Source of the DNA: Vibrio sp. Of7-15 | GTDB lineage: Bacteria > Pseudomonadota > Gammaproteobacteria > Enterobacterales > Vibrionaceae | DNA: 64,000 nucleotides | Assembly (NCBI RefSeq): GCF_022347565.1 | Contig: NZ_JAKRGH010000023.1 | Location: 1 to 64,000 of the forward strand | Direction of reading: 5' to 3' | In this document: in pieces, positions 1-9,059 of the stretch | How the letters are laid out: every line of letters begins with the position of its first letter | Position numbering within the stretch: the stretch's first letter is position 1 | Position numbers and translations under genes: made by a program | The notes under the pieces: model-generated | The model's input: the letters and a program-made list of their open reading frames with translations, nothing else | What the model was told of the DNA's origin: nothing | Database searches by the model: none

Positions 1-7
1 TCTGGGC
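1..7 (-). tRNA. 5' end of a tRNA, cut by the window edge (Phe-like)
   Basis: Read on the minus strand, the last seven bases give GCCCAGA. This is identical to the first seven bases of the complete tRNA-Phe at 215-290, and it follows the CCA end of tRNA-Thr after a short AT-rich spacer. It is probably the acceptor arm of another tRNA-Phe, but the anticodon lies outside the window. Confidence 0.55.
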
Positions 8-15
8 AAAATAAA

Positions 16-91
<76 letters not shown>

Positions 92-131
92 ACGCTAAAT
101 TTTGTTTAAGCATTTCTGCTTAGGGAGCGAT

Positions 132-160
132 AATATACTGATTCAGTTTTTGATAATCAA
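132..160 (-). promoter_or_regulatory. Probable sigma-70 promoter of tRNA-Thr
   Basis: On the minus strand a -35 element TTGATT (155-160) and a -10 element TATATT (132-137) are separated by exactly 17 bp, about 40 bp before the mature tRNA-Thr. The leader between them contains a small hairpin (107-122; stem TAAGCA/TGCTTA with a GAAA loop). So tRNA-Thr can probably be transcribed independently of tRNA-Phe. The boxes are seen; activity is inferred. Confidence 0.6.
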
Positions 161-214
161 GCATTTTTTTCACTCTAATTTGACGTTTCTTTCAAAGCAC
201 CAAATTATTTAATA

Positions 215-290
215 TGGTGCCCAGAGGCGGAATCGAACCACCGACACGAGGATTTTCAATCCTCTGCTCTACCGACTGAGCTATCTGGGC
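215..290 (-). tRNA. tRNA-Phe (anticodon GAA)
   Basis: The minus strand gives a 76-nt cloverleaf beginning GCCCAGA and ending TCTGGGC-A-CCA. The anticodon stem is GAGGA/TCCTC around TTGAAAA, which gives anticodon GAA for phenylalanine. The CCA end is encoded. It is the first gene of the minus-strand tRNA cluster, 123 bp before tRNA-Thr. Confidence 0.97.
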
Positions 291-301
291 AACGGGGCGC
301 T

Positions 302-330
302 ATTAAACGGATTTTTGTCTTTAGCGTCAA
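302..330 (-). promoter_or_regulatory. Sigma-70 promoter of tRNA-Phe with GC-rich discriminator
   Basis: The minus strand shows -35 TTGACG (325-330), a 17-bp spacer and -10 TTTAAT (302-307). A G/C-rich stretch (AGCGCCCC) follows before the tRNA starts. GC-rich discriminators are typical of stable-RNA promoters under stringent (ppGpp) control, so this tRNA unit is probably growth-rate regulated. The control is inferred. Confidence 0.7.
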
Positions 331-351
331 CCCCTTTTTAAATAAAATGGC

Positions 352-397
352 AAAAAAGCGCTTGTTTGTTGTTTTAATAAGCAAAAAAGCGCTTTTT
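352..397 (-). terminator. Rho-independent terminator of mltC
   Basis: An inverted repeat of about 11 bp (AAAAAGCGCTT paired with AAGCGCTTTTT) flanks a loop of roughly 23 nt, and on the minus strand a T run follows the second arm. It starts 15 bp past the mltC stop codon and separates mltC from the tRNA promoters. Confidence 0.7.
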
Positions 398-411
398 GTC
401 TCTTTTTTAAA

Positions 412-1548
412 CTAGATTTTTCCGCTGTTAAACTCTTTTTTAAATTTGGTGACTTTTTCCAAGTAACGGCGAGCTTCTGCATTTGGGTGTTTTTTGGTCA
501 GCGCCCAATATACTTGGTTTGCTTGCAGTGAGTTAATGTCTCTCATTGCGCGTTTTCTGTCTTTGCTAAATGTATTTAGCACTCCGCCTGTACCACCGTT
601 ATAAGCAGAAATCATGCTGTACTCTAAAGAAGTGCGGTTTTTTACATCTTTGAGATAACGATTTTTTAAGATGTAGAAGTAAGCGGTGCCGGTATCTATG
701 TTTTGGGCAGGGTTGAAAAGATATTCAGGGCTAGGTTGACCGGAACGCTTTTTTACCAGCTTAAATACATCTCGTCCTGCGGTTTTAGGAACTACTTGCA
801 TCAGCCCGTAAGCATTCGCCCAACTTACCGCATAAGGGTTAAAGCTACTTTCCGTTTTTATGATGGCATAAATCAAATCTTCTGGAATGTCGTAGCGGCG
901 TGAGGCATCACGGACAATATCAGCGTACTTATAACTACGAAGGTTGGCGTGGCCTTCTACCATCGGAATTTCAACATACCATGCTTGCTTAAAGTCGACT
1001 TTCTTTTTCTTTAAGCCTTTTTCTATCAGGTAATCAGCGTAACGGTTAGCACGCCATGACCATTCAATGGGCTTTTTATCCTGATCTAAAACCTGCTGGT
1101 ATAAGAAGGGTTTTCCTGAAAGGGTGATTTCAGAAGAAGAGAAGAGATCAACGTGCGCAGGATCGTCAGGAGTTAATAGGGTGGTCACAATGGCTTTTTT
1201 TAGGTGCTGTTTGGGATTTGTGCCTGCGACAGTTTCAATGGTTACAATGCCATTGGTGAAATTCACATGGGCACGACTTAAATAACCATCGGTATATTTT
1301 ACGTAATCACGCTTACCGGCCATGAGGACTTGTTTTTTCCCCCAACGCTGTTCGATGTTGCCGGAAAAGCTTTGAATCAGGGAATCAAGGGCATTGACGT
1401 CTTTTTCAAATTGACCGGGTAATGGGGCTAAATTTTTGGCAAATCGATTGGTTGTATCGTAGTTAACATCATACAAGCCTTCGATAAATTCGCGGCTGCA
1501 GCCTGTTAAGATGATTAAACTAGAGAGTAGGAAAAGCAGTTTTTTCAT
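412..1548 (-). CDS. mltC: Membrane-bound lytic murein transglycosylase C
   Basis: MltC cleaves the beta-1,4 bond between MurNAc and GlcNAc in peptidoglycan and leaves a 1,6-anhydroMurNAc end. It acts from the inner face of the outer membrane. The 378-residue product has a lipoprotein signal ending in the lipobox LTGC (Cys17), an N-terminal MltC-specific region, and a C-terminal SLT goose-lysozyme-like domain. In that domain TESSFNPYAVS supplies the catalytic Glu (about 233), and AYGLMQVVP and SAYNGG are the other conserved motifs. I start at the ATG at 1548; a TTG codon two codons upstream is in frame but unlikely. It follows mutY and yggX as in E. coli, but a hairpin lies between yggX and mltC. 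Confidence 0.96.
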   Translation of the reverse strand: MKKLLFLLSSLIILTGCSREFIEGLYDVNYDTTNRFAKNLAPLPGQFEKDVNALDSLIQSFSGNIEQRWGKKQVLMAGKRDYVKYTDGYLSRAHVNFTNGIVTIETVAGTNPKQHLKKAIVTTLLTPDDPAHVDLFSSSEITLSGKPFLYQQVLDQDKKPIEWSWRANRYADYLIEKGLKKKKVDFKQAWYVEIPMVEGHANLRSYKYADIVRDASRRYDIPEDLIYAIIKTESSFNPYAVSWANAYGLMQVVPKTAGRDVFKLVKKRSGQPSPEYLFNPAQNIDTGTAYFYILKNRYLKDVKNRTSLEYSMISAYNGGTGGVLNTFSKDRKRAMRDINSLQANQVYWALTKKHPNAEARRYLEKVTKFKKEFNSGKI

Positions 1549-1563
1549 TAGCAATCTGTATAA

Positions 1564-1599
1564 AAAATGACATTATCTTTGAAGAGATAATGTCATTTT
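1564..1599 (-). terminator. Strong hairpin with T run between yggX and mltC
   Basis: A perfect 15-bp stem (1564-1578 with 1585-1599) closes a six-base loop, and on the minus strand a run of T follows. It lies after yggX and immediately before the mltC start, so it should stop or attenuate transcripts from mutY-yggX. It could also partly cover the mltC start region. Confidence 0.75.
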
Positions 1600-1646
1600 A
1601 TGGCCGCTGATGTAAGCAGTTTTTCCAGAGAGTTAGAGCTCAGGAA

Positions 1647-1919
1647 TTACTCTGATGGTGGTGTATAACCATCAATAACAACGTCTTGGCCTTCAAATAA
1701 GAAGTTCACCATTTCAGTTTCAAGTAATTTACGGTGCTCAGGATCCATCATGTTCAATTTCTTTTCATTGATCAGCATGGTCTGTTTTCCCTGCCACTCG
1801 GCCCACGCTTCTTTTGAAATGTTGTCAAAAATGCGTTTACCCAGATCGCCCGGATACAGCTGAAAATCTAGGCCATCGGCTTCTTTTTTTAAACGGGCAC
1901 AAAAAACGGTACGGCTCAT
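1647..1919 (-). CDS. yggX: YggX-family Fe(2+)-trafficking / oxidative damage protection protein
   Basis: This is a 90-residue protein of the YggX family, small cytosolic proteins linked to protection of iron-sulphur clusters from oxidative damage and to iron trafficking. The family start [19 protein letters not shown] is intact and carries the conserved Cys7. The length equals the family norm (about 90). Its ATG overlaps the mutY stop by 4 bp (ATGA), so the two are translationally coupled. That fits because MutY itself carries an iron-sulphur cluster. Confidence 0.96.
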   Translation of the reverse strand: MSRTVFCARLKKEADGLDFQLYPGDLGKRIFDNISKEAWAEWQGKQTMLINEKKLNMMDPEHRKLLETEMVNFLFEGQDVVIDGYTPPSE

Positions 1920-2986
1920 TGAGCTTCTCCTTGGTTTAATTCATAAGGCAGGCTATCAAGCAGACGCTGAACAGGTGCTGCTAAGCCAACCTTGGCTGGT
2001 TGCGACAAGTTATACCAAAGACCTGCTCCCGCTTCCATGACCAAATCTGGTTTACGGTTGAGATCAATCAGTACTGGAACAATATCAAGATGGTAATGGC
2101 TGAATGTATGTCTAAACGCAATAAGTGTTTCACGTTGTTTAATGTCTTTTTCAGGATCAATACCACGGTGTAGCAATTGCTGGTTTAGATCGTCATGGCT
2201 TTCTTCTGGGAAACACCATAACCCGCCCCAAATGCCCGATGGTGGGCGTTGCTCTAACCATACTTGGTTATCATGATGCAAAATGGCGAACCACGCTTGT
2301 TTTTCGGGCTTGTCTTTTTTCGGTTTTTTACCAGGAAAATCAAGCTGCCTGCTCTGAGCTTTGGCTTTACACATGCCTTCAACTGGGCACAGTTCACATT
2401 TGGGTTTACTGCGAGTACAGACCGTTGCTCCCATGTCCATCATGGCTTGGTTATAGCGTTCCACTCCTTCCGGTGGTGTGTGCTCCGTTGCGATGTCCCA
2501 CAGTTGGTTTTCAACCGCTTTTTTACCCGGCCAGCCTTCAACAGCAAAACAGCGTGATAGGGTACGCTTTACGTTTCCATCTAAAATTGGGTGGTGCTGT
2601 TTTAACGATAAAGATAAAACGGCCCCTGCGGTTGAACGGCCAATTCCCGGTAGGGCTTGTACCTCATCAATATCCGTTGGGAAAACCCCATCATATTGTT
2701 CCACAATGGTTTTTGCCGCTTTATGTAAATTTCGTGCGCGGGCGTAATAGCCAAGACCTGTCCAGAGATGAAGTACCTCATCTTGTTCGGCATTAGCCAG
2801 ATCGTGCACGGTAGGAAAACGTTCCATGAAACGTTCAAAATAAGGAATTACCGTGGTGACCTGAGTTTGCTGAAGCATAATTTCAGATAACCAAACTTTG
2901 TATGGTGTTTTTTCTAATTGCCACGGCAAGGTTTTACGACCGTATTTATCGTACCAGTTTAAAATGGCCTCGGAGAATGGAGTCAC
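1916..2986 (-). CDS. mutY: Adenine DNA glycosylase MutY
   Basis: MutY removes adenine mispaired with 8-oxoguanine or G and limits G:C to T:A transversions. In the 356-residue protein the helix-hairpin-helix glycosylase domain includes [10 protein letters not shown] (catalytic Glu35), the HhH segment [14 protein letters not shown], and the catalytic Asp in LDGNVKR. The four cysteines of the [4Fe-4S] loop follow as C-x6-C-x2-C-x5-C near residues 190-206. The C-terminal part (from about 230) is the NUDIX-like 8-oxoG recognition domain. It is divergent from trmB and heads mutY-yggX. Confidence 0.97.
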   Translation of the reverse strand: MTPFSEAILNWYDKYGRKTLPWQLEKTPYKVWLSEIMLQQTQVTTVIPYFERFMERFPTVHDLANAEQDEVLHLWTGLGYYARARNLHKAAKTIVEQYDGVFPTDIDEVQALPGIGRSTAGAVLSLSLKQHHPILDGNVKRTLSRCFAVEGWPGKKAVENQLWDIATEHTPPEGVERYNQAMMDMGATVCTRSKPKCELCPVEGMCKAKAQSRQLDFPGKKPKKDKPEKQAWFAILHHDNQVWLEQRPPSGIWGGLWCFPEESHDDLNQQLLHRGIDPEKDIKQRETLIAFRHTFSHYHLDIVPVLIDLNRKPDLVMEAGAGLWYNLSQPAKVGLAAPVQRLLDSLPYELNQGEAQ

Positions 2987-3060
2987 GACATGCTCTGTAA
3001 TATTATTATTAATAACACAATTGCAACATAGGGCGCAGGATAAGTAAAACTAAAGATAAC

Positions 3061-3078
3061 TCTTGCACCCTTGCAAGA
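3061..3078. repeat. Short perfect inverted repeat in the mutY-trmB gap
   Basis: Seven-base arms TCTTGCA and TGCAAGA are separated by four bases, 60 bp before the trmB ATG. It could be an operator or a small hairpin in the trmB leader. I do not recognise it as a known binding site. Confidence 0.35.
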
Positions 3079-3137
3079 TCTTTGGATAATGCCCGATCCA
3101 CAAACAATTGTTCAGGTAATGTGCAGGCAACCCGATT

Positions 3138-3854
3138 ATGACTGAAGTCACCAAAGATGAATTTACCGAAGAAGGTAAAATAGTACGTAAAATTCGCAGT
3201 TTCGTTCGTCGTGAAGGCCGTTTAACAAAAGGTCAAGAGTCGGCAATGACGGAATGTTGGCCAACAATGGGCATTGATTTTTCTGAAGAAAAGCTTGTTT
3301 GGAGCGAAGTCTTTGGTAACGATAATCCAGTTGTTCTGGAAATCGGTTTTGGTATGGGTGCATCATTAGTTGAAATGGCTAAAAACGCGCCTGAGAAAAA
3401 CTTCATTGGTATTGAAGTACATAGCCCAGGTGTCGGCGGGTGTTTAAGCTTAGCGCGTGAAGCAGGCCTTACTAACTTACGCGTTATGTGTCACGATGCG
3501 GTAGAAGTATTTGAACACATGATCCCAGACAGCAGCTTAGCGACGCTGCAATTGTTTTTCCCTGATCCGTGGCATAAAAAACGTCACCATAAGCGTCGTA
3601 TTGTGAAAGCGGAATTTGCTGAAATGATCCGCACGAAGCTAATGGATGGTGGTATTTTCCACATGGCAACAGACTGGGAAAATTACGCTGAGCATATGTT
3701 AGAAGTTATGAGCGTTGCTCCGGGTTACTCGAATACATCAGAAACAAACGACTACATTCCTCGTCCGGATGATCGTCCTTTGACTAAATTTGAAGCGCGT
3801 GGTCACCGTTTAGGCCATGGTGTGTGGGATTTAAAATTCGCACGCGTAAAATAA
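3138..3854 (+). CDS. trmB: tRNA (guanine-N7-)-methyltransferase
   Basis: TrmB makes m7G46 in the variable loop of many tRNAs, using S-adenosylmethionine. The 238-residue product has the class I SAM motif [12 protein letters not shown] (about residues 65-76) and [10 protein letters not shown]. The family signature [15 protein letters not shown] holds the catalytic and tRNA-contact residues, and [15 protein letters not shown] lies near the C terminus. Length matches the E. coli enzyme (239). It is transcribed away from mutY and is followed by a terminator just in front of glsB. Confidence 0.97.
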   Translation: MTEVTKDEFTEEGKIVRKIRSFVRREGRLTKGQESAMTECWPTMGIDFSEEKLVWSEVFGNDNPVVLEIGFGMGASLVEMAKNAPEKNFIGIEVHSPGVGGCLSLAREAGLTNLRVMCHDAVEVFEHMIPDSSLATLQLFFPDPWHKKRHHKRRIVKAEFAEMIRTKLMDGGIFHMATDWENYAEHMLEVMSVAPGYSNTSETNDYIPRPDDRPLTKFEARGHRLGHGVWDLKFARVK

Positions 3855-3898
3855 TAACACTGGAATCAACGTAACTGTTTGATCATTCGTGAAATAAT

Positions 3899-3926
3899 AA
3901 AAGCCAACCTCTGCGTTGGCTTTTTT
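3899..3926 (+). terminator. Terminator after trmB, directly ahead of the glsB ribosome binding site
   Basis: The stem AAGCCAAC/GTTGGCTT with a six-base loop is followed by six T. Six bases after the T run the glsB Shine-Dalgarno sequence GGAGG begins. No good promoter fits between the hairpin and the glsB start, so glsB mRNA probably carries this hairpin in its leader. Confidence 0.75.
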
Positions 3927-3942
3927 GCCCTTGGAGGTAAAA

Positions 3943-4863
3943 ATGAAACCAACTGCCAAATTACTGTCTGGAATTCTTGATGAAGTTCGCCCACTGATTG
4001 GTGAAGGTGAAGTTGCTGATTACATTCCTGCGTTAGGCTGTGTACCCAATCATAAGCTGGCAATCGCTGTGTGTACGAATGATGGCGATATTATTAAAGC
4101 TGGCGATGCTGATGAAGCATTTTCGATTCAGTCTATTTCGAAAGTACTGAGTTTAACGCTGGCCATGATGTTGTATAAGCCAGAAGAAATTTGGCACCGA
4201 GTTGGTAAAGAGCCTTCAGGTCAGGCATTTAATTCACTGATCCAGCTGGAAATGGAGCAAGGGATCCCACGTAATCCGTTTATCAATGCCGGAGCGATCG
4301 TGGTGGCAGATTTGCTCCATAGCCGTTTGTCAGCACCAAGGCATCGTTTATTAGAGTTGGTGCGTGAATTATCGGGTGACCCTCATATTGTTTACGACAA
4401 AGCGGTAGCGGCTTCTGAAATGGAACACAGTGATCGTAATGCTTCGATTGCGTATTTAATGCGGTCATTTGGTAACTTTGATAACGAAGTGATGCCAGTG
4501 CTGAATAACTATTTCCATGCTTGTGCGCTGAAAATGAGCTGTGTTGATTTAGCAAGAACATTCAGCTACTTAGCAAACAAAGGACTTCCTTTAGGCGCAG
4601 AAAAAACAATTATCAGCCAGACTCAATCTAAGCAACTGAATGCGTTGCTGGCGACTTGTGGTTTGTATGATGGTGCAGGTGAATTTGCTTATCGCGTTGG
4701 GATGCCGGGTAAATCGGGCGTTGGTGGTGGCATTGTTGCTGTGGTTCCTGGTGAAATGAGTATTGCGGTGTGGTCTCCTGAATTGGATGCGTCTGGTAAC
4801 TCATTAGCAGGCACTGCTGCATTGGAATTATTAGCTGAAAGAATAGGTCGCTCCATATTCTAA
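3943..4863 (+). CDS. glsB: Glutaminase (beta-lactamase-fold)
   Basis: This enzyme hydrolyses L-glutamine to glutamate and ammonia. The 306-residue protein shows the serine-dependent glutaminase signature: the S-x-x-K pair is Ser64/Lys67 in QSISKVLSL, followed by [10 protein letters not shown] and the C-terminal [11 protein letters not shown] start at the ATG at 3943, preceded by GGAGG at a good distance; an upstream in-frame codon at 3916 falls inside the terminator stem and is rejected. In E. coli the corresponding position between trmB and yggN is held by yggL, so glutaminase appears to occupy that place here. The symbol follows common usage; glsA is the paralogue name. Confidence 0.93.
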   Translation: MKPTAKLLSGILDEVRPLIGEGEVADYIPALGCVPNHKLAIAVCTNDGDIIKAGDADEAFSIQSISKVLSLTLAMMLYKPEEIWHRVGKEPSGQAFNSLIQLEMEQGIPRNPFINAGAIVVADLLHSRLSAPRHRLLELVRELSGDPHIVYDKAVAASEMEHSDRNASIAYLMRSFGNFDNEVMPVLNNYFHACALKMSCVDLARTFSYLANKGLPLGAEKTIISQTQSKQLNALLATCGLYDGAGEFAYRVGMPGKSGVGGGIVAVVPGEMSIAVWSPELDASGNSLAGTAALELLAERIGRSIF

Positions 4864-4901
4864 TTGGCATCATGGTGCCAATATTTTAGAGGAGAGCTAC
4901 G

Positions 4902-5681
4902 ATGGCTGTTAGGCTTATTCGTCTGTTTTTAATCATTGTATTGGCACTACCTAGTTATTCTTTTTCAAATGCATTACCTACCTCTGAATGTCATTCAGAT
5001 TTTCATAATAGCTTTTTAATTCGTGCTGGGGATGTGCAGTTTTTTTCCGGTGGACACCCTTTTACGGTGTCTCCTGAAGGTCGGCTTTATTTTGGTGTAA
5101 ACCCAGTTGGTTTGGATGATCAGCAAACAAGGTTATTACAGCAATACAGTCAAACTCTTCGGCGTGATTTGAGCGTGATTAATTCAGCGTTGAGTGATCA
5201 ACTGAAGCTTACTTGGGTGAATTTGGATCACGTGTTGGTGGCGCAGTTTGGCGCAGACAGTGCCATGCGTTCTGAGCTAGCACAATTTCATCTTCATATG
5301 CAGCAACGTCTGTTTGATATTTTTACTTCTCATCAGCATAACACTGAGCGTCTTCAGCATCATGAATTAGCCCGTTGGAGCCAATATTTATCTCCAAGGT
5401 GGTTAGTGTTTTCCGAACAGCTGGTACAAAGTGGCTTGGCTAATTTTGTGAATCGAGCGGGGAGCGAAATGGATCCTCTTCACGCATCCGCGCAGCATGT
5501 GTATTTATTCCAGCGTCAGTTTCGTAATCAGTTAGAAGATGAGTGGTTCAGAGTCCGTAAAGTAGAAGGGGAGCTTTGTGAGTTGTTTGCACAGTGGCAG
5601 GCACAAGAAGAGCAAATCCAATCGCAGATTCCAGCATTGAAGCAGTGGAGCACTGTGACCGTAGAGCGAAATGCGATTTAA
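4902..5681 (+). CDS. yggN: YggN-like periplasmic protein (DUF2884)
   Basis: This 259-residue protein of unknown function has a signal peptide (hydrophobic residues about 4-20, probable cleavage near the SNA that precedes LPTSEC). No catalytic motif is visible. The middle and C-terminal parts look helical and rich in Gln, Glu and His. It follows glsB by 38 bp with an SD (GGAG) upstream, and precedes a long terminator. I assign YggN mainly from its place beside trmB and mutY, which E. coli yggN shares, and from overall look. The family call is less certain than those of its neighbours. Confidence 0.7.
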   Translation: MAVRLIRLFLIIVLALPSYSFSNALPTSECHSDFHNSFLIRAGDVQFFSGGHPFTVSPEGRLYFGVNPVGLDDQQTRLLQQYSQTLRRDLSVINSALSDQLKLTWVNLDHVLVAQFGADSAMRSELAQFHLHMQQRLFDIFTSHQHNTERLQHHELARWSQYLSPRWLVFSEQLVQSGLANFVNRAGSEMDPLHASAQHVYLFQRQFRNQLEDEWFRVRKVEGELCELFAQWQAQEEQIQSQIPALKQWSTVTVERNAI

Positions 5682-5732
5682 TGTTTCCCCCATTGGTGAA
5701 AATGGATAGAAAGCTTTTGGCCTACCATGATC

Positions 5733-5774
5733 TTTTTACTCTTAGGCCAGTCTGAGATGGCCTAAGAGTAAAAA
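5733..5774. terminator. Bidirectional terminator between yggN and hemW
   Basis: A perfect 17-bp stem (5733-5749 with 5758-5774) begins with five T and ends with five A, so either strand gives a hairpin followed by U. It ends the convergent yggN and hemW transcripts. Confidence 0.88.
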
Positions 5775-5783
5775 TGTACTGCG

Positions 5784-6941
5784 TTATTCTTCAGGCATAA
5801 AGGCGGCCAGTAAATCATTTAAAAACAGCTTGCCATGTTCGGTGATCTGCCAGTGGCTTTCGGTTTCACTTAAGTATTTTTTCTCAAGCGCCCAGTCAAT
5901 AGTGCCTTGGATTTCGCTAATAGGGAGCCCTGTTCGGGTGACAAAATCTTGTTTTGGGCAGGCTTCTAGTAAACGAAAGCGATTCATAAAGAATTCAAAC
6001 GCACGATCTTCTTTATCCACGCTTTGTTCATCACTTAAGTAAGCTTTGGTTAAGTCCATGTAACCACGCGGGTGTTTTACCTTTGTGGTTCGGATGATTT
6101 GGCCCTCTTCAAAGCTTACTTTTCCGTGGGCACCACAGCCAATACCAAGGTAGTCCCCAAAGCGCCAATAATTGAGGTTATGCTGACATTGATAACCCGG
6201 CTTACTGTAGCCTGAAATTTCATATTGCACATAGCCAGCATCAGTTAATCGCTGATGGCCTTGCTCAAAAATATCCCAGAGATCATCGTCGTCAGGCAAT
6301 GTAGGAGGTTTCGAATAAAAGAGGGTATTTGGCTCAATGGTGAGCTGATACCAGGAAAAATGGGGAGGATTAAGCTTGATGGCTTGTTCTAGATCTTGAA
6401 TGGCGTCGTCAATACTTTGCTCAGGAAGACCGTGCATGAGATCTAAGTTGAAGCTGTTTAGCCCTGCTTCATGGGCAAGGTTGGCAGCGTTAATAGCTTC
6501 TTGAGGGCCATGAATGCGGCCAAGGCGTTCCAGTTTGGCTTGCTGGAAGCTTTGTACACCAATAGAAATTCGGTTTACCCCTGCTTGGCGGTACTCAATA
6601 AACCTTCCCGCTTCCACCGTACCTGGATTGGCTTCCATGGTGATTTCGATGTTATCAGAAAAGGGTAAACGCTCTTCTACGGCTTTTAACAAACGGCCAA
6701 TCTCTTTGGCTGAAATAAGGCTTGGCGTGCCACCACCAATGAAAATAGAGTGCAGTTTCCTTTTCTCGTTCTTCATATTAAAACGAGCAAGGTCGACGTC
6801 TAAATCATCGATCAGTGCATTGATGTAGATCTGCTCTGGGATCGTGGTTTTCAGCGCGTGTGAGTTAAAATCACAGTATGGGCATTTTTGTACACACCAG
6901 GGAATGTGAATATATAAGCTCAGTGGTGGTGGCTGTAACAT
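5784..6941 (-). CDS. hemW: Radical SAM haem chaperone HemW
   Basis: HemW is a radical-SAM protein related to HemN that binds haem and is thought to deliver it to respiratory enzymes. It is often misnamed coproporphyrinogen oxidase. In 385 residues the cluster motif is C16-x3-C20-x2-C23 in WCVQKCPYCDF, which lacks the fourth HemN cysteine. FIGGGTPS and EANPGT follow, and a C-terminal HemN_C winged-helix part ends the protein. The start at 6941 gives the normal N terminus. The stop of rdgB lies 12 bp upstream, so rdgB-hemW form an operon, as in E. coli. Confidence 0.95.
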   Translation of the reverse strand: MLQPPPLSLYIHIPWCVQKCPYCDFNSHALKTTIPEQIYINALIDDLDVDLARFNMKNEKRKLHSIFIGGGTPSLISAKEIGRLLKAVEERLPFSDNIEITMEANPGTVEAGRFIEYRQAGVNRISIGVQSFQQAKLERLGRIHGPQEAINAANLAHEAGLNSFNLDLMHGLPEQSIDDAIQDLEQAIKLNPPHFSWYQLTIEPNTLFYSKPPTLPDDDDLWDIFEQGHQRLTDAGYVQYEISGYSKPGYQCQHNLNYWRFGDYLGIGCGAHGKVSFEEGQIIRTTKVKHPRGYMDLTKAYLSDEQSVDKEDRAFEFFMNRFRLLEACPKQDFVTRTGLPISEIQGTIDWALEKKYLSETESHWQITEHGKLFLNDLLAAFMPEE

Positions 6942-6953
6942 TGTTCTAAAACC

Positions 6954-7541
6954 TTATTGTAGTGCTGCAAAAAGCTTTTTCAGGGCTTGAGCACGATGAG
7001 AAAGTTGCTTTTTACGTGCTGGTTCTAACTGTGCAGAGGCGCAGTTATCTTCTTCAACCCAAAACACGGGATCATAACCAAAGCCATTTTCACCAATGGC
7101 TTGTGTCGTAATCGTGCCTTCCCAAGCACCATGGCAAACCAGCGGCGTTGGATCGTTTTCATGCTTCATTAGCACTAATACACAGTGGAAACGGGCTGTG
7201 CGTTGCTCTGCGGGAACACCTTCCATCTCTTTTAATAGTTTAGTGAGATTATCCAGATCAGAAGCGTCTTCACCTGCGTAGCGAGCAGAATAAATACCAG
7301 GTGCGCCTTTTAGGAAATCCACTTCTAAGCCTGAATCATCGGCAATGGCAGGTAGGCCTGTTTCTTTGGCGGCATGGCGTGCTTTGATGATGGCATTTTC
7401 AATGAATGTTGTGCCTGTTTCAGCAACAGAAGAAACGTTGTAATCACTTTGTGCAACAACATCAAAACCAAAATCAGCCAGTAGATCGGCCATTTCTTTT
7501 ACTTTGCCTTGGTTGCCTGTTGCCAATACGATTTTTTTCAT
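6954..7541 (-). CDS. rdgB: XTP/dITP pyrophosphatase (non-canonical purine NTPase)
   Basis: RdgB hydrolyses XTP, dITP and ITP to the monophosphates and keeps deaminated purines out of DNA and RNA. The 195-residue HAM1-family protein begins with the substrate-binding [13 protein letters not shown] and carries ADDSGLEVD with the metal ligands. FGYDPVFW and the C-terminal [11 protein letters not shown] follow. It is the first gene of rdgB-hemW. Confidence 0.97.
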   Translation of the reverse strand: MKKIVLATGNQGKVKEMADLLADFGFDVVAQSDYNVSSVAETGTTFIENAIIKARHAAKETGLPAIADDSGLEVDFLKGAPGIYSARYAGEDASDLDNLTKLLKEMEGVPAEQRTARFHCVLVLMKHENDPTPLVCHGAWEGTITTQAIGENGFGYDPVFWVEEDNCASAQLEPARKKQLSHRAQALKKLFAALQ

Positions 7542-7634
7542 AGCACGCCCTTTTGATAATTGAAAAAGTAATGGGGGCGTATGATAGCGGGGGAACGCAT
7601 TAGGGGAAAGAGAAAGCGTCTTGTCGGGGAGGAG

Positions 7635-7665
7635 AGCCGTAAAGACATGACATGAATTTACGGCT
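7635..7665. terminator. Hairpin between the DUF4426 gene and rdgB
   Basis: Nine-base arms AGCCGTAAA and TTTACGGCT enclose a 13-base loop, 20 bp beyond the stop codon of the DUF4426 gene on the minus strand. No clear T run follows. It may be a weak terminator or an mRNA 3' stabiliser. Confidence 0.4.
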
Positions 7666-7684
7666 TATATTAAGAGGACGGGGA

Positions 7685-8113
7685 TCAGTCTACGTAGAAT
7701 TTCTGATCAAACCTGACTTCACCATTGCCTTTTTTACCAGCGGCAACCTTCACTTTGAAGGTGTAATCTTCTTGATCGGTAAAAGGTACTTCAGTGATGT
7801 AGTAAATGGCGTTGCCATCACGAATTTCGCGAAAGTGCAGCTGCTTGATCTGGCCAACTAAATTTTTAGCGGTGCCAGTGATATTGGCTGGAACTGCTGA
7901 TTTTTCAGGATCACTGTTATCAAGCACACTGATGTTGAGCACCGCTGAGTATTTACTTCGTTTGATCCGATAGGCTTTGGCCACTTCTGGTGTTAAAAAG
8001 GTCGACGTAAACGCAGAATAGTGCACATCAATACTGTCGATGGTTTTTACTTGCTCGGCTTGGACACCGAAAGATAAAGACAGAAACACGAGTAGGCTGA
8101 ACAGTTTTTTCAT
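7685..8113 (-). CDS. DUF4426 domain periplasmic protein
   Basis: This 142-residue secreted protein has a signal peptide MKKLFSLLVFLSLSFGVQA with a cleavage site after VQA. The rest is beta-rich, and I take it for the DUF4426 family, which in Vibrionaceae sits between rdgB and yggU. No enzymatic motif is visible. It is flanked by hairpins on both sides, so it is probably a single-gene transcript. Function is unknown. Confidence 0.85.
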   Translation of the reverse strand: MKKLFSLLVFLSLSFGVQAEQVKTIDSIDVHYSAFTSTFLTPEVAKAYRIKRSKYSAVLNISVLDNSDPEKSAVPANITGTAKNLVGQIKQLHFREIRDGNAIYYITEVPFTDQEDYTFKVKVAAGKKGNGEVRFDQKFYVD

Positions 8114-8146
8114 TGCGGCTTCCTAATATTTTTATTCTTAGTATAT

Positions 8147-8185
8147 AAAAAGACCGAACCTAGGCTGACTAGGCTCGGTCTTTTT
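8147..8185. terminator. Terminator after the yggS-proC-yggT-yggU operon
   Basis: Arms of 17 bases with one mismatch (8147-8163 with 8169-8185) start with five A and end with five T. The hairpin works on both strands. On the minus strand it closes the yggU end of the operon, a few bases after the yggU stop codon. Confidence 0.82.
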
Positions 8186-8192
8186 GTGTTAG

Positions 8193-8489
8193 TTACAGTA
8201 GTTCGTTGATAAGGGCAGGGATCATCATAGGCTGAATGATACGAACCTGCTTATGGCGGCCCAGTTCGCCTTTTTCTATGATTATTTGCCCTTTGGCAAC
8301 CTTAAACTGTTTGGCTAAATATTTACTTAAATGGCTATTGGCTTTGCCATTAACCGGTGGTGCGGTAATGGCGATTTTGATTTCATCACCATGTAAACCG
8401 ACGATCTTATCTCGGCTGGCTTTAGGTTGAATATAAAGCCTTAAGATCAGATCGCCTTGGTCTTTTTTAACGGCTGGAGCTGTGCTCAT
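8193..8489 (-). CDS. yggU: YggU family protein (DUF167)
   Basis: This is a 98-residue protein of the conserved DUF167/UPF0235 family. The core motif VKPKASRD is represented by [12 protein letters not shown], with [11 protein letters not shown] in the middle. The biochemical role is not established. It is the last gene of yggS-proC-yggT-yggU, with one base between the yggT stop and its start. Confidence 0.94.
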   Translation of the reverse strand: MSTAPAVKKDQGDLILRLYIQPKASRDKIVGLHGDEIKIAITAPPVNGKANSHLSKYLAKQFKVAKGQIIIEKGELGRHKQVRIIQPMMIPALINELL

Positions 8490-8490
8490 T

Positions 8491-9048
8491 TTACAGCTGA
8501 TACCACACAGGACCGATTAAATCGCCTACAAGGAAATTAGCAAATTGCAGAACGATGAACAGAACTAGAACACTGAGATCCAAACCGCCCATTTGTGGGA
8601 TTACACGACGGATAGGCGCAAGCATAGGCTCGGTTAATTGGTGCATGACGTACTCAATTGGGCTACGGCCTTGGCTTACCCAACTTAGAATTGCTCGAAT
8701 GATCAGTACCCAGAAGAGCAGGCCACCAGCGGCTTTGATCAGAGACGCTAATCCGATGAAGAAGAACGCACTACTGAAGCCAACGTTGCCACCTGTCAGT
8801 ACCAGCTGCAGTAACACAAATTTCAGAACGCTTAGTACGTACGCAAATAAGATTGTTGCCATGTCTACGTTGCCGATAGACGGGATCACTCGGCGCAGTG
8901 GTGCAATCACTGGTTGAGTGGCTTTTACCACAAACTGAGAGAATGGGTTGTAGAAATCCGCACGTGCCACTTGCAGCCAAACGCGCAGTAGTACCACCAT
9001 GATGTAAAGATCAAAAACGGTCGAGATTAGAAATTGCATTGCATTCAT
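8491..9048 (-). CDS. yggT: YggT family membrane protein
   Basis: This is a 185-residue integral membrane protein made of two similar halves. Each half has membrane helices around the family signature: [20 protein letters not shown] in the first half and [20 protein letters not shown] in the second. The internal duplication is typical of YggT. Relatives have been linked to osmotic tolerance or potassium handling, but the function is not settled. It is co-transcribed with proC, whose stop is 11 bp upstream. Confidence 0.94.
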   Translation of the reverse strand: MNAMQFLISTVFDLYIMVVLLRVWLQVARADFYNPFSQFVVKATQPVIAPLRRVIPSIGNVDMATILFAYVLSVLKFVLLQLVLTGGNVGFSSAFFFIGLASLIKAAGGLLFWVLIIRAILSWVSQGRSPIEYVMHQLTEPMLAPIRRVIPQMGGLDLSVLVLFIVLQFANFLVGDLIGPVWYQL

Positions 9049-9059
9049 AGCTATAAACC

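Noticed and set aside
2239..2796. 185-codon frame on the plus strand inside mutY
   Set aside because: It lies wholly antisense to a clearly real mutY and resembles no protein; a shadow frame.
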